A stretch of 64,000 nucleotides of DNA from Adiantum capillus-veneris (taxonomy: Eukaryota; Streptophyta; Polypodiopsida; Polypodiales; Pteridaceae), in the NCBI GenBank assembly GCA_014529385.2, contig CM043945.1, positions 796,312 through 860,311 of the forward strand, given 5' to 3'. The notes under the pieces are model-generated. The model ran no database searches. It saw only the letters and a program-made list of their open reading frames with translations, and was not told the DNA's origin. Below, piece by piece: positions 1 through 12,003 of the stretch. Each line of letters begins with the position of its first letter. Positions within the stretch are counted from its first letter, which is position 1. The translations under genes were made by a program, and so were the position numbers.

Positions 1-458
1 CGTGAGCTTGGGCTTGGGTTTGGGAGATATTCCCGATCTCGGTACTACCTTTAATTTTTAAATTTTGTTTAATTATATATATATATATATATTTATTATT
101 TATTTTTTGTTTCGGGATAAGGTCGCAATGGCCTGTGCGCGAGCACGCACACACACACTCTACCTACCTACTTTCAACTAATATACCTACTGTTACACAC
201 TAACACACTTCATTAGCTCTCACAGATCTACTTCCTACTTATTGTACTTTGTATTACACAGAACTAACAATCTTAATACTAAGACCTTATCACAGAGAAA
301 ACACAGTAACCTTTCAGAACTTCATGAACAAAGAAATACACAGTAGCAACACAAAATATTTCTTCTCAACACACACACCTTCCTTCCCTACCTTTCCTAC
401 AATTGAAATTGCACCACAAAAGAAGCACAGAGTTCCATTCAAGATTAGTGTATGGCAT
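1..458 (-). mobile_element. Internal leader of LTR element D, running off the left edge
   Basis: Reading the minus strand, this sequence follows the 5' LTR and primer site of element D, so it should be D's untranslated leader. It is AT-rich with an (AT)n stretch at about 76-92 and a short (CA)n near 150-160. No credible coding frame is visible; the open frames here are low-complexity shadows. Element D was inserted into the integrase of element B, and the rest of D lies beyond the left edge or past an inversion break. Confidence 0.55.
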
Positions 459-476
459 TCCTCGGCAGCAACGCCA
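459..476 (-). other. Degenerate primer binding site of element D
   Basis: On the minus strand the 18 bases read TGGCGTTGCTGCCGAGGA. The plant tRNA-Asp 3' end predicts TGGCGCCGTTGCCGGGGA, so the match is clear but decayed. It lies five bases after the CA that ends the LTR, the usual place for minus-strand DNA priming. It identifies 482-1126 as a 5' LTR rather than a solo LTR. Confidence 0.7.
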
Positions 477-481
477 AAAAA

Positions 482-718
482 TGTGCGCGTCTGTCGCACG
501 TGTCAATGCAAGGAACTTGCTGATACACTTTGTGCGAGCCACAAATGGCTCCAATCCCACAACAAGTCTAAACTAGTAAGTTCAAAGATGGCGATGGTGT
601 CTCACTCACCGCTCTACGCTTGCTGTTGTGGAGGATTCCTCGCCGTGAAGAAGAAGGAGCCGTCGCTGTGCTGTGCTCAACCGCTTCGCCGCCACCGTGC
701 CACCGTTGCAATGCTCGA

Positions 719-808
<90 letters not shown>

Positions 809-1126
809 TCTCTCTCTCACGCATACACGCACACAAAGAGGTGAAGAAGAAGAAGATGGAGATGGAGCAAGAGCACTCTTCAATTGCACAAATGAGAGAA
901 TGAGTGAATTTTAGGTTTAGTTGACTTTTATATGAGCTCGCCCCATTCACACTTGGGCGCCCATGCTTAGCCAACTAATCCCTTGAATGTTCCAGCTAGA
1001 GTACGCCTCTCATCGGCGATCACTCTTACCCTTTTCCTATTGGATCGACAAGCCCGGTACCTGACTCTACCAAATAAATAATACAATGTCCGTCGTAGGT
1101 GATAGGAATGCGCGGGAGGGTTAACA
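482..1126 (-). mobile_element. 5' LTR of element D, inverted relative to its partner
   Basis: The sequence starts TGTTAACC and ends in ACA on the minus strand. It aligns over nearly its whole length with 19234-19799 on the plus strand, including the blocks around TCACCTACGACGG, the GGGGCGAGCTC segment and the final GTGCGACAGACG. It is about 80 bp longer than the partner because of an expanded CT tract. The 5' flank is integrase coding sequence of element B. The flanking five bases read GTGTA here and ACGTC at the partner, which could be decayed copies of one target duplication. Confidence 0.8.
722..818. repeat. (CT)n microsatellite inside the D 5' LTR
   Basis: About 97 bp of CT/TC dinucleotides with one TTTG interruption near 797-800. 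The matching site in the 3' LTR (about 19538-19560) has only a short GA/CT tract. The long serine/leucine and arginine/glutamate ORFs that cross this tract are artefacts. Confidence 0.95.
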
Positions 1127-2925
1127 TACACAAATGTTGATCTTTCCCTCTCCGATACAATTGGTTCCCAATAAGAGCATAGTCTCTTGCTTCAGTTTCA
1201 ATTGATTTTTGACGGTGTTTAGTCATATCCCCAGGAAATTTTCGGCTTGATAAGTAAGTAACTAGATAGTTACTCCACTAGAAACAAGTGACATTTGAAA
1301 CAATGTTACATGAGTTATGGGTGTTTGTTTTTTACATTGAGGGCAATCCTTTACAAAAGATTGAACATCAATCCTCATAGTCGGCCAAAATACTCCAAGT
1401 CTCAAGATTCGTTGCATAGTTTGGTCTTCCGCAAAGTGAAGTCCTACTATGGTAACATGTGCTTGACTCAGGTACTGTTGTTTTTCTTCAGGATTAATGC
1501 ATAAGAGCAATATCCGATCTTCATTTCTTTTGTAAAGTCTACCAGCTAGTAATTGATACATAGCCAATTGCTCGATTCATCCGATCCTAATAGGAAGTGG
1601 TATTTGTGAATCCACTTAAGCCAACCATTTAGGTATCATTTCCATGGAGATTAAATAGGCATCTGGTAGATCATTGTCTACCCATTTAGGTGATTCTCTT
1701 GAAACAATCCTTGTAAAAAAATCTGCTCGTTGATGTGTAGTGCCCTTTTTTACAACCACAGTGAAATCAAATTCCAGAAGAATGATGAACCATCTCACTA
1801 TTCTTCCTGTGCTACATGGCTTGTTGACCAAATACAAAGCTTGGTGGTCCACAAAGAACACAAACTTGCTGGCTAATAGGTAATATCTATACTTTTTAAT
1901 GGAATAAATCATTCCTAATCCTTCCCTTTAGATGGTGGTGTAATTATTTTCCGTCATGTTCAACTGTCGGCTAGCATAATAAATAGGAAAGTCAATTTTT
2001 TCTAGTATACAATCGATAGCAAGATTGGAAGCATCTACATGTATGTGGAATATCTTATTCCAATATGGTGCTTTCAATATTGGAGCTAAGGTGAGAGCTT
2101 GCTTAAGCTTCATGAAGGATTCTTCACATGCCTCGGTCCACTCAAAGTGTGTAATCAAGCTATACATGGGTTTTGCAATTATAGCGTACATGTAGATGAA
2201 CCGTCGGTAATATCCACAATGCCCCATGAAGGCTTGTACCTCCTTGACTGTTGTTAGTCTAGGAAAATTAGCAATGACATGAATCTTCTCAATATCATTC
2301 CCTATGCCATTTTTAGACACTATATGTCCAAGAATTTTTCCTTGTCTACCCATGAATGTGCACTTTTCAGGATTTAAGAAAATCCTATAAAGTCTAAATT
2401 TTTTGAATACCTTTTTGAGGTGTTCAAAATGATCAGCCTGGATTGATGAATGTATGCATAGATCATCCATATATACTTTTAAGAATTTCCTAAGATATTC
2501 TTTAAAAGCATGGCTCATCAACCTTTGAAACGTGGTTGAAGCATTAGTTAACCCAAAACGGCATAACCCGATAGGCAAAAATATCCCATTATGTTGCAAA
2601 AGCAATTTTATGCTGATTTTTTGGGTCAACCAAAAGTTGATTGTATCCCGAAAAGCCATCTAAAAAGCTGTAAGCTTCTTTTCTTGCAACTCGCTCCAGA
2701 ACATGCTCAGTTATCAAAAGAGGAAAGTTGTCTCTAATGGTAGTTGCATTCACCCTTTTGAGATTAACACACACTCGTAATTTTTCATTCTTCTTGGGTA
2801 CTACCACAATTGGAGATACCTAATCTGTGTGTTCAATTTCGTAAATAAATCCGGCTTCCTTTAGTTTTTCAATCTCTTCTTTTATCTTCTTGTCAAATGT
2901 TTCATTATACGTTGGAGAGAGGGAA
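1127..2925 (-). pseudogene. Element B pol, 5' part: RT, RNase H and first integrase zinc finger
   Basis: On the minus strand this reads as Ty3/gypsy reverse transcriptase starting at the fingers region (VVVPKKNEKLRVCVNLKRVN) and including the catalytic YMDD motif near 2460-2475. RNase H follows, with the HIHVDAS and FVFFVDHQAL motifs. An H2C2 zinc-finger module is at about 1560-1330 (AH..H..CPQC), and the start of a second module, EARDYALIGNQLYRRGKD, is at about 1195-1145. It is collinear with element C (46770-48540). Frameshifts near 2620 and several stops make it a pseudogene. The reading stops exactly where the D LTR begins; the continuation is at 19800 on the opposite strand. The right edge at about 2925 is an abrupt loss of homology. 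Confidence 0.9.
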
Positions 2926-3711
2926 TAGGGGACATACCCAACACACAACACAATGCCTCACTATAGCCCAGGGTATACACAACGCCCCAATCCACTAGAG
3001 TTTACCTTCAAAACTCAACACTACCTTCAAACAAACCACCGCTTTCACACAACCATGTGCACATACGCCTTGCAATGCACCAGACAGACTCAATCACTCC
3101 ACTTCGCTCAATTCATAGCCTTCCACACTCATACAACCTCTCTCTATCTCTCTTTGCACGACAAACCTCGGGAGGCACACACACCTACACACGTCCGAAA
3201 ACACACGCACGCAAGCAGAGAAGAGAAGGGGAAAGGGGGAATGACGCCCACAAACAGTAGGGAATAATCTTCTAGCATAGGCAATATCATGTACAGCCAA
3301 CACACCGTCGGCATGAACCTTGGCAACCAAAAACAATGGCTCAAAGGCCTTGGCAAAACACCTCAACCAAAAAAGCTCACATTGGCCAAAGACCCTAAAA
3401 AATGAACATAAATCTCCTTTTATAGGGGTGTGCCTAGGAGTCCCAAAAAAGAAAAATGGAGTCCCCTTCCATGTCGTGCACTTCATTTGGAGTTCCTTTT
3501 AGCATTTGATTGCATTGCCAACACTTGGCCTAGTTTATTTTTGGAAACCTTTTCATGCTACACCTCTTGCCCTTATCCCTTCCACTTTGGCTGGCCGCCC
3601 AGACTTCCTTTTTGGCCTTTGAGCGCCCTTAGCCTTGCTCTTCAATTTCCACTTGTTGGCACCTCCTATGTAGCGGGACCCCTCCCCTGTCAAGGCAATA
3701 GCGATGTCGCT

Positions 3712-3743
<32 letters not shown>

Positions 3744-4990
3744 TACAACCCTTTACCTTAAAAGATGTGGCCCTTGGTGGGCATGAGCATTGCCCCTTAT
3801 TTGCACCTCCTTCACTTGATAAGCCAATTAGCCCCTTATGGAGCCTTCCTTGGCCTATAAGCGGCATCATGCATACAATTCCGCTGCCACCTGCCATCCC
3901 ATGATTTTCCTAGCTGCTCCAGTCCTTTGCCATGCCTTTGCTTGCCTGTACACATCTGTCCATGTCACCTTCTAGAGTGGACACACTTTGGCTTCGCCAT
4001 CATTGCCCACCCCCCTGTTGAGCATTTATGCTCAACCACAAAAGAGCGTTATTCTACTATAAACTTCAAAACCTATCACACACTATGAGAAAACTAAAAA
4101 CCATATGTACACTATTTTATTGCATCCTACTGCCAAACCTTCAAGTGGGTTGCCCCACCCCCTGCATAACATAGCTTCCACCTGGATCAAACACCTGGCT
4201 CTGTTCACTTTCATCCATCTGCAACAATCTTCAATAGGCTATTATGCTATGGTAAGCAAGAAGAGTGATGATAAGTGAGAAACTATTTTTTTCTCCTATG
4301 GATGATTCTTCTTGCTCTTCCCTACCCTCATTCCCCGCTAGCTCTCTCCACCTTGAAGGTGTTAGAGGCCTTGGGACTGAGGCTTGGTATAGTTAATGCT
4401 TTTTGCAAAGTTTATGTTATGCTCATGATACATGAAGCTTTCCAACTTCATAGCATCACCAAGGTCACAAGGAGCACAAAGATTGTATTGTAACAAGTCT
4501 CTCTTGATGGGAGAATCTATACTAACGCCTTTTAGAGTAGGGACCGGCTCCAAGTATTGTCATGTTCTCTAATACTCTCTCTCTTGCAAAAGTATTTTTG
4601 ATGCCAAGTTAATTAAGTACTATGTTCATGTTGCTACCATCAATTAAGTTCACCCTCTATGTTCTCAAGGTAATCTCACAAAAATGCTCACTCTAATTCT
4701 CTTAATTCCGCTATTCTAGAAGTTCATAGGCCATTTCCATTACATTTTGTAACTCTAAGGAGATTTTTATTTAACCAATCTTTTGCATCTACTGTGTGTC
4801 GTGATTGATTCACACCCACGCACACAGACGTGCACACACACACACACACACACAAGTCTCATCTCTTCTTTGCACGTGCTACATAGTAACCATTGCGGCA
4901 GCGACACCATGAGTGAGTTAGCAATGGTGAGGGCTATGCAACAACACCAAGATTCTTGCAAGTTTTTGGTTCCGTCATGAGGCGAGCTCC
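2926..4990. other. Unassigned repeat-like sequence
   Basis: No coding region or recognisable element boundary was found. The stretch contains a 20 bp palindrome with a 29-base G run (3696-3743), a TGTTGAGCAT..ATGCTCAACC hairpin at 4016-4036 and a (CA)n run at about 4832-4855. Open frames here are short and low in complexity. It may be parts of LTRs caught between element B and element E. Confidence 0.4.
3696..3743. repeat. Palindrome followed by a 29-base G homopolymer
   Basis: CAATAGCGA and TCGCTATTG form a near-loopless inverted repeat at 3696-3715, and 29 consecutive G residues follow at 3715-3743. Runs this long are prone to slippage and could form G-quadruplex structures; the exact length may be a sequencing or assembly artefact. 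Confidence 0.85.
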
Positions 4991-5039
4991 TATGAGCTTC
5001 TGAGTGTGTTATCTTGCAAACCATGTCTATTTTGAGATT

Positions 5040-5470
5040 CCTTCATATTAGTAGAGTCATTGCAAGAAGAGCTACACATTAGGGTGATGCATGTTGAGAA
5101 TCAGTGACCTATAATAGATTGCTTGTCTTCGTACGTGTTTGATGCACCAAGTGGTTACGGGTGGGATATAGGGTCAGAGTCCACATGGTAGTGACCTCTT
5201 ACAGGATTCCCTGTGAGTTTTAAGGTGATTCGAGGACATCTGATCTTGATTCTGATAGCATGAAAATCTATTTTATTGCAATCACAAGCACATAGGATGT
5301 CTGGAATTGATTACTGGAGTAGCGATTGTCATTAGAAGGTCAAGTAGGTGTTTGAAAACCATCTACTTGCTTCTACGCGCTCGTGGGTCGAGCTATATCC
5401 TTGGCTAACATTTGGTATGTTAGTTTAGTTATCTCTATGATATCGTCTGCTCGTGGAATATTCATCAACA
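5040..5470 (+). mobile_element. 5' LTR end of element E (related to element C)
   Basis: The segment aligns loosely with the end of the element C LTR. Shared blocks include CTACACATTAGG, CTTCTACGCGCTCGTGGGTC (CTTCCACGCGCCTGCGGGTC in C), a shared ACAT..ATGTTAG block, and the terminal CAACA. It is followed directly by a primer-site-like sequence. The left boundary of the LTR is not visible. No partner 3' LTR was recognised in the window. Confidence 0.6.
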
Positions 5471-5471
5471 T

Positions 5472-5489
5472 TGGCACCATTTTCAGGGA
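5472..5489 (+). other. Degenerate Asp-type primer binding site of element E
   Basis: TGGCACCATTTTCAGGGA matches the Asp-tRNA-type site of element C at 12 of 18 positions and sits one base after the LTR terminus. The following AGATAGGTGACC also resembles the sequence after the C primer site. Confidence 0.6.
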
Positions 5490-7650
5490 TGAGAGCCCTA
5501 GATAGGTGACCTTCGACTAGTCCTACGATATAGAAGTCCATCTAGTTTGCCAAAATCTTTTTATCTTATTTTAGGTAAGATCTGGGAGTTGGACTCTTGA
5601 GATCTTAGAGAGGTGTTAGGGAGCGTGTAACTCGCTTGGAATTTTGTCATAGGTAGTATTAGTCTTATTTTAGTGTTGATGGTGTGTGAGCGATTTGTGA
5701 GGTGATAAAAGTGTTAGCTAGTCTGTGTGAGGTAGTGAAGCGTTTTTTTAATCATAAAATGCAACACCCCATATGATGTGTAGGAGTAGTTTTAGGACGG
5801 ACATGCTAATTATGATCTAGAGCTATTCATCACAAGGTTATTTGTTTGTATTCTTGTTTTCATTCAGGATCCTAGAGAGTTTTATTCTTAAAATAAAATT
5901 GCATAAAATAGGCTTTTGAGGATATTTGTGCATGACTAAATGATGCTGAGTATATAAGAAAGCATATGCAAGAGATCTACTGAGGAAATTTACAATTCCG
6001 CAACTCTAGACATTATATATGTATGATGTCTTGAGGGCTATCAAAAGGCCAAGTTTGACAAAACTAACTGCACTAGAGTGTTTAAAAGGGTGTTTTATTG
6101 TAAGTACACCTTGAGACAAGTTTTGACCAACATTTAGTGCTTGAAACATAAAAGACAAGATATATTAGAGTGAAATTTAGAAAATTGCTTTGTTTGAGCT
6201 TTAGGGGATATTGAAACTCTTGATAAGTCATAAAAGCAAGTGATGAAACTCTAGAGACCTGTTTGGACCAGTTTAGAGTGGAAAAGACACAATAGACATC
6301 ATACGCATATGATGTCTCAAGGAAAAATTAAAGGTGCAATTGATCAATTGACCACATAGGAGGGTTTTACATGTTGTTTTGAGCTTATTGGAAAAATTTC
6401 TCCTCATTGGAGAATTTATTTCTTAGATTCAAATGGGTTTTACAACTTTGGAGAAGGGAAAGGTAAAAAGTGGTGATTCTATGCAAGTTTTACCTCTAAA
6501 ATTTGTTGTGAGCACATGTGCATGTTGTACACATTAAGGGGCACCTAGGGTAGAAATAGAACTTCATTTCGACCAATTGGACATCATATGCATATGAAGA
6601 TTTAGAGGCTAGATTTGGGCTCTTTACAACGCACGTATCAAGTTTCATGCAAATTGAACCACATGGAGGCACAATTTGGTTAAAAACCACTAAGTCGGAA
6701 TCCTCAAGAAAAATATGGTCTTATCCATAGAAAGAGTACTCCAAACCAAGGGAAACTTGACAGAAGACATGTACATGGCATAAACATCGTACTACAATGC
6801 TCACATATCAGTTTTCCAAGAATAGACATCATACACGTATGATGTCTAAACCTGTGAAATAGAGGTCTTGTTCACATTTTGACTATCCAAACTTGAATAT
6901 CATATCATATATAGCCGCTACACTAGGTTTGGGCATGAATGGGCATGTTTTGGTCATTATAGACCTCATTTCACGGATTCAAGTGCCAGAAACATTTTTT
7001 ATGGCCTTGGGCACATGAACACTTATCGAATTTCAATTTTGAACACATCAGAGTGATGTACACATCATACGCAAGCTATACATCAAAGTCTGAGCCAAAA
7101 AAGACAATCTAGATATCATACGTGTATGATGTCTAGATCCCTCATATTTGACATACTGTAGTATTTTTGATACTCCAATACTTTTATCACATCTTCATTA
7201 CCTTGCCAACAAAATTTTCATTATATTTGGATATCGTTTGACCTATTTTACCCATATGGTGTAAATCTAAGCGTACAAACCCCATTCATGGATTTTGACA
7301 TCCATTTCCAAGCTCAAATTCAATTCTAATGAAATAGGCACCATACACATGCTGTGGACATTTTTCCATATGTGTGTCAAGTTATTTGGACACAAAAGAT
7401 ATCATACGTGTTTGATGTCCCAAGGTGACAAATTTTCCATCTAAAGTGATTTGGGACTATTCTATGCTCTTATCATATGCTCATCAGACCATACACCAAA
7501 CTTCCAGTCATTTGAACCTCTTATACCCAAAATATATCCATTCTACCATTTTAGACTCCAGAAAGAGTTTATAAGACAATATCTTGCTCAATACATGTTC
7601 AAATCCAATTCCAACCATATATGAGAAGTCACTTGGATAGCTAAAAGGTG
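5490..7650 (+). mobile_element. Leader of element E with a periodic palindrome array
   Basis: This is noncoding sequence downstream of the element E primer site, equivalent to the leader of element C. Six copies of a 22 bp palindrome or near-palindrome begin at 6009, 6295, 6580, 6825, 7112 and 7398, a spacing of 286, 285, 245, 287 and 286 bp. The typical half-site is GACATCATACG, one base different from the C half-site GACATCCTACG. The sequence between copies is diverged but repeats phrases such as CAAGTTTCATGCAAATT. No gag start was found before the element gives way near 7650. Confidence 0.7.
6009..7419. repeat. Six palindromes at about 285 bp spacing (element E)
   Basis: Palindrome positions are 6009-6030, 6295-6316, 6580-6601, 6825-6846, 7112-7133 and 7398-7419. 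The best copies have the arms GATATCATACG and TGTATGATGTC around CGTG or CACG centres. Copy 3 has a decayed right arm. Both arms carry A/T where the element C family carries C/G. Confidence 0.85.
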
Positions 7651-8200
7651 ATCAATTTCCAAATTTAGTAAAAGATGCTAGCTTTTGGAATTGGAATGCA
7701 CGCAGGACCAATGGAAGCCAATAAATCACCAGCAAAGAAGAAAAGAAAGACATCATTCCAATGGAGGAGCCCTTTACAATTCCCAATGAAATATTGAAGC
7801 CAACAAAAATATGTGTTGCGGGAGCGAATCACACCACGTATAATACATAATGTCAATCAAGGACACAGATGACATAATAGGCACATGGAGGAAATCTTGT
7901 TAGCTTGTCAATCTGAGACCATCCTACACATGCAACACTCTGGAAGGCCACCTAAACCACAACCTAGAGTCTAACTGCTCTCAAATACACCACCTAGCCA
8001 CATACACACAAACAAAAGGAAACTCATCAAATCATGCCAGAATCGTACGAAACTTAAGGAACACCATCCCTTCACTAGGATACACCTATCCCAAAGCCTC
8101 TACACTCAAAACTCTCACTCTAGACCCATATGCAGAAAACGCGTATAAAGACAGAGCAGTATTTTGAAAGTGCCCGAAACTGAAATCTATGAGTATCTAT
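7651..8200. other. No recognisable feature
   Basis: I see no coding frame, repeat or boundary that can be supported. It lies between the palindrome array of element E and a copia-like LTR on the minus strand. Confidence 0.4.
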
Positions 8201-8738
8201 GTGTAGATTATGTTGCTACGATTCGAACGACTACTTGCAGGCTGAAAATAGACATTGTTTGATATATTTATAGCCGCAAAGAGCTCATAGATGCATGAAT
8301 GCGTTTGCTCCGTTCCGCGAGGAATGCTTGGCGTCGATACGTAGCTCTTGCTGAGGCTACAACAATGGTGTGGTTGGATCCACAATGCGGTGAATGAGCG
8401 GGGAGTAGCGCCAGGATGAAGTTCACGCTCTCTCTCTTCCTCTTTCACACATAGTAGACGGCAATGCTAAAACTATGATTATGATAAAAGTTGTCTCTCT
8501 TACAAAAATGACCTAGGGACCTTATATACTAAGGTTACCTTACGTTAACATAAATTAGAGTTTGAGGGGTGAAATAACTTAAATTTACAATTTGGAAGTG
8601 CCATTTCACCCGATCTTCTGCAACTAGACTACCTATTTATTAAAAATGATGTTTATAGCCATAATCCTCAGCATTCCATAACTCTCATAGAATAAGGATT
8701 TGTTGAGTTATGTCGTGCTGTTGACCTAGCCGTCAACA
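8200..8738 (-). mobile_element. Probable 3' LTR of a minus-strand copia-like element
   Basis: On the minus strand a polypurine tract at 8739-8750 is followed by TGTTGACGGCTAGGTCAACA, a typical LTR start with its own short inverted repeat. A TATA-like TATATAAG lies about 210 bp inside (near 8521-8530 on the minus strand). The far end of the LTR is not resolved, so the left coordinate is approximate. The superfamily is inferred only from the style of the end; no copia pol was found nearby. Confidence 0.5.
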
Positions 8739-8750
8739 CTCCCCCCCTCT
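8739..8750 (-). other. Polypurine tract
   Basis: AGAGGGGGGGAG on the minus strand directly precedes the TGTTGACGG LTR start. This is where plus-strand DNA priming of an LTR retrotransposon takes place. Confidence 0.7.
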
Positions 8751-8789
8751 GCGATCATGTTGTCCCTGACATGACCTGGTTGTCAATGT

Positions 8790-9390
<601 letters not shown>

Positions 9391-10997
9391 TTGTTGGTGA
9401 CTCCTTTTTTCCTTCATCAAGGTGATCAAAGTTGCATTTTCCACTATTAGCTTTTGTGTGCTCTTTGTAAATCATTATACTGCTTCTATTTGATACATGA
9501 CTTAATTAAAGCATGATAAACCCCAGTTAATTCCCCAAGTTAGTAACTTGCTTCAAAAGGGCTTTTCTGACATCATTTGTGATAGATGATCAGCGATGAG
9601 CTATCATCGTCAATTTGTTTCCAAAATTCATATACATTATGTAAAAGGTATGTAGATGGCTATCATGGCTTCAGCTTTGAAAAAATTGCATCTTTGGCTG
9701 GCTAGGGGTTCTCCCCCCTTTTTTTTAATTTAAAAAAACCCTTAGCTTGTACTCTCTATGCATAGCCTCCTGACAAAGTATGGCTTGATTTTTACTTGTA
9801 TTTGGCTATACAAGCTAACTTTTGTGGATGTCAGTCTCAAGAATGACTGATGGGCATCTCTGGCATCTTCTGGCTATCAAACACATGTAGAACCAATGAT
9901 GATGATGATCAGAATTGGGCTTGATCATTGGTTGCTTCTACAGAAATCTATCACGATAGATGAGTGAACTATCATTTTTGCTCCTTTTGTTCTTGTCAAT
10001 ATTGTTAGTCCATTTTGTTTGTTAGGCTTCATTACGTCACGTACAAGATAGAAGATTTACAGTATGAAGATCTACTTCCTGTACACGGCCTTGTAGTCTC
10101 ATGAAGTGGATGATAGTAACTTTATGCTTGATGAGTGCTCTTGTTTAGTTGATCACCAACTTCCTTTGTCCTTGTAATCCATCCCGGATTTTTATGACCA
10201 TTCTTAGTCATGTTTGGCCTCATGTTGTTGTCGAAGGCTAATCAACATTCTTTCTTACCTCTGGCATTACCCATTGTGCGTATGGCATTTGAGACATGCT
10301 TCGTGAAGTGTCATCATTTTCCTATATTTTCTTATCTTTGTACTACTCGGCATCTCTTTAGTCTTTTCTTCATCTAGACTATGGATTTTTTTGCCTCTTT
10401 TTTTTTTGAAAATCTCAAAAATAAAAAAATTCAACCAAAATCAAATCAACTTAAACAGCAAAAGTTATTCTAATAGAATTCAAAACGCTATGTACACTGT
10501 ACAATGTCCTTAGGGGCTCATATATGAGTTTTGTCCCCATACTCCTCTTGTAACTCTACTATGAGGGCATATACTCTAAATTTTGTCAAAAAATGTCACA
10601 ATCAAACACAAAAATTCAATGCAACTCACAAAACATTGCCCTCTAATATTCATATATTAGGTCTGCATTTAGAATGCTTCTCCCCCTCCTATTTGGAGTC
10701 CTCCCTGTTGACGACAGGGTATCACCAAGGGCATGTGTCGTGCTTGGGCAATCAAAAATTGTGCCTATGCAGGCCTGGTAATGTAGCCCTATTATGCATA
10801 CACAGTCAATGCATGGAAAAAATTTATGTTGTGCAAGATGTGGCTATAAGCATTTTTCTTATTGGTATTTGCTGATGAGGCTTCCTATTCTAAGCAACAT
10901 GATGTTTTTTGAAGCTCCTATGTTGTTTGCTTGATGGAAGGTTGTAGAGCCTTTTTGAAGGCTTACTTATCTATTTGATGCTTCTTTGGAAGCCAGT
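9391..10997. other. Unassigned sequence
   Basis: No coding region could be supported. It contains T-rich runs near 9715-9740 and 10395-10410 and an imperfect inverted repeat at 9888-9944. It could be internal sequence of the minus-strand LTR element that ends at 8200. The open frame at 10531-10875 has no recognisable domain. Confidence 0.35.
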
Positions 10998-12003
10998 TTA
11001 GCCTTCTGGTTGGTTGTCGTATTTGGCATTGTTCCTTAGAGTGGGTTCTCTGCTAAGTGTACTGTAACTGTAGGAGGATTTGAAAGATTTCAAGCGACGA
11101 TGCAGTAACAGTAGTGTTTTTGGTTTCCTTTGGGACCACTTCTTTGTGATTACTGGCTGTTGCGTTGATGCTACTCGTTTGGGAACCAATACTTGTCCCT
11201 GCTTAGTTTGTGTTTTAAGAGACTTCTTTGGGATCCACCTTGTCTTTGTTTGAGTCATCAACAGTCTTTGCTTCATTCCCTGTGCTCTTGGTTGGTGACG
11301 AGATTCAGACTTTGTGAGTTGATACTTTGGGAGTTGACAATTTATCCGTTTTGGAATCCAAATGAACTCCTGACCTCTTTGTGCTTGAGTCACCTTCTTT
11401 TGGAACCCAAATCTATGTTACAGAATCTTGCGATTTTGGCATTTGCTTAGCCGTTCTTTCAGACTTTTGACTATTTTCCTTTAGGCGTTGGATCTTGTGA
11501 TTTTTTGTTAAAGATATTTGTCTTCTTGATCCATACTTGCTTTTGACCAATCTGGCTCTTTGGTATCCAGATTTGCCAAACTTTTTGGTTCTAACTCTTT
11601 GTTCTTTGCTTTTGGACTTTCTTGGTTGTTACTGAAGTTGCTAGTAATCGTGATGATATGAGTTGTTGGTAGGGGATGTCGTATGAATCATCACTCTTGC
11701 TCCTATCCTCAACAAGGTTGAATTGTGGTTTGACTGTTTATGAAAAGTTACCATCTCTTTGCACTTGGATTGTTGTTTCTAGGATGACTTTGGTATCCAC
11801 TTGATTAGAGTTTTGCTACCTTGTTGACATGGCTGTGTTCTTCTTAGTTGAGTCTTTTCTTTCTGTATAGGAGCCATGTACGAGGGTTCTTGTTGCAATT
11901 GCGTTTCCACCGTGGATTTTGGAATCCACATCTGATGCGTGTTATTCTTGTTGTGATGACATTGGTTCTTGGGTTTTTGATCTGGACAATCATAAGACCA
12001 CAT
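10998..12003 (-). pseudogene. W-[IV]-P-K repeat region of a Ty3/gypsy element, minus strand
   Basis: Minus-strand frames contain about eight spaced copies of a short motif: IKWIPKSS and QMWIPKST near 11790-11935, QIWIPKSQ and QVWIKK near 11540-11580, WVPKEG near 11400, FIWIPKRI near 11350, TRWIPKKS near 11230 and VLVPKRV near 11180. The residues between are rich in Gln, Lys, Thr and Ser. The same kind of array follows the protease or integrase region in elements B, C and D2, so this is probably the downstream domain of a fourth relative whose pol is missing. Frameshifts split it. The function of the motif is unknown to me. Confidence 0.65.

Noticed and set aside
249-974. Long ORFs on both strands across the CT tract
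   Set aside because: They consist of Ser/Leu or Arg/Glu repeats from the microsatellite and lie inside an LTR.
4767-5024. 85-codon minus-strand ORF with Cys/Val repeats
   Set aside because: It crosses a (CA)n run and shows no other protein-like signal.
9888-9944. Imperfect hairpin with CCAATGAT arms
   Set aside because: The arms are short with a repeated GAT triplet; no target duplication or second copy was seen.
10531-10875. 114-codon plus-strand ORF
   Set aside because: No domain, no homologue within the window, and surroundings are noncoding repeat-like sequence.
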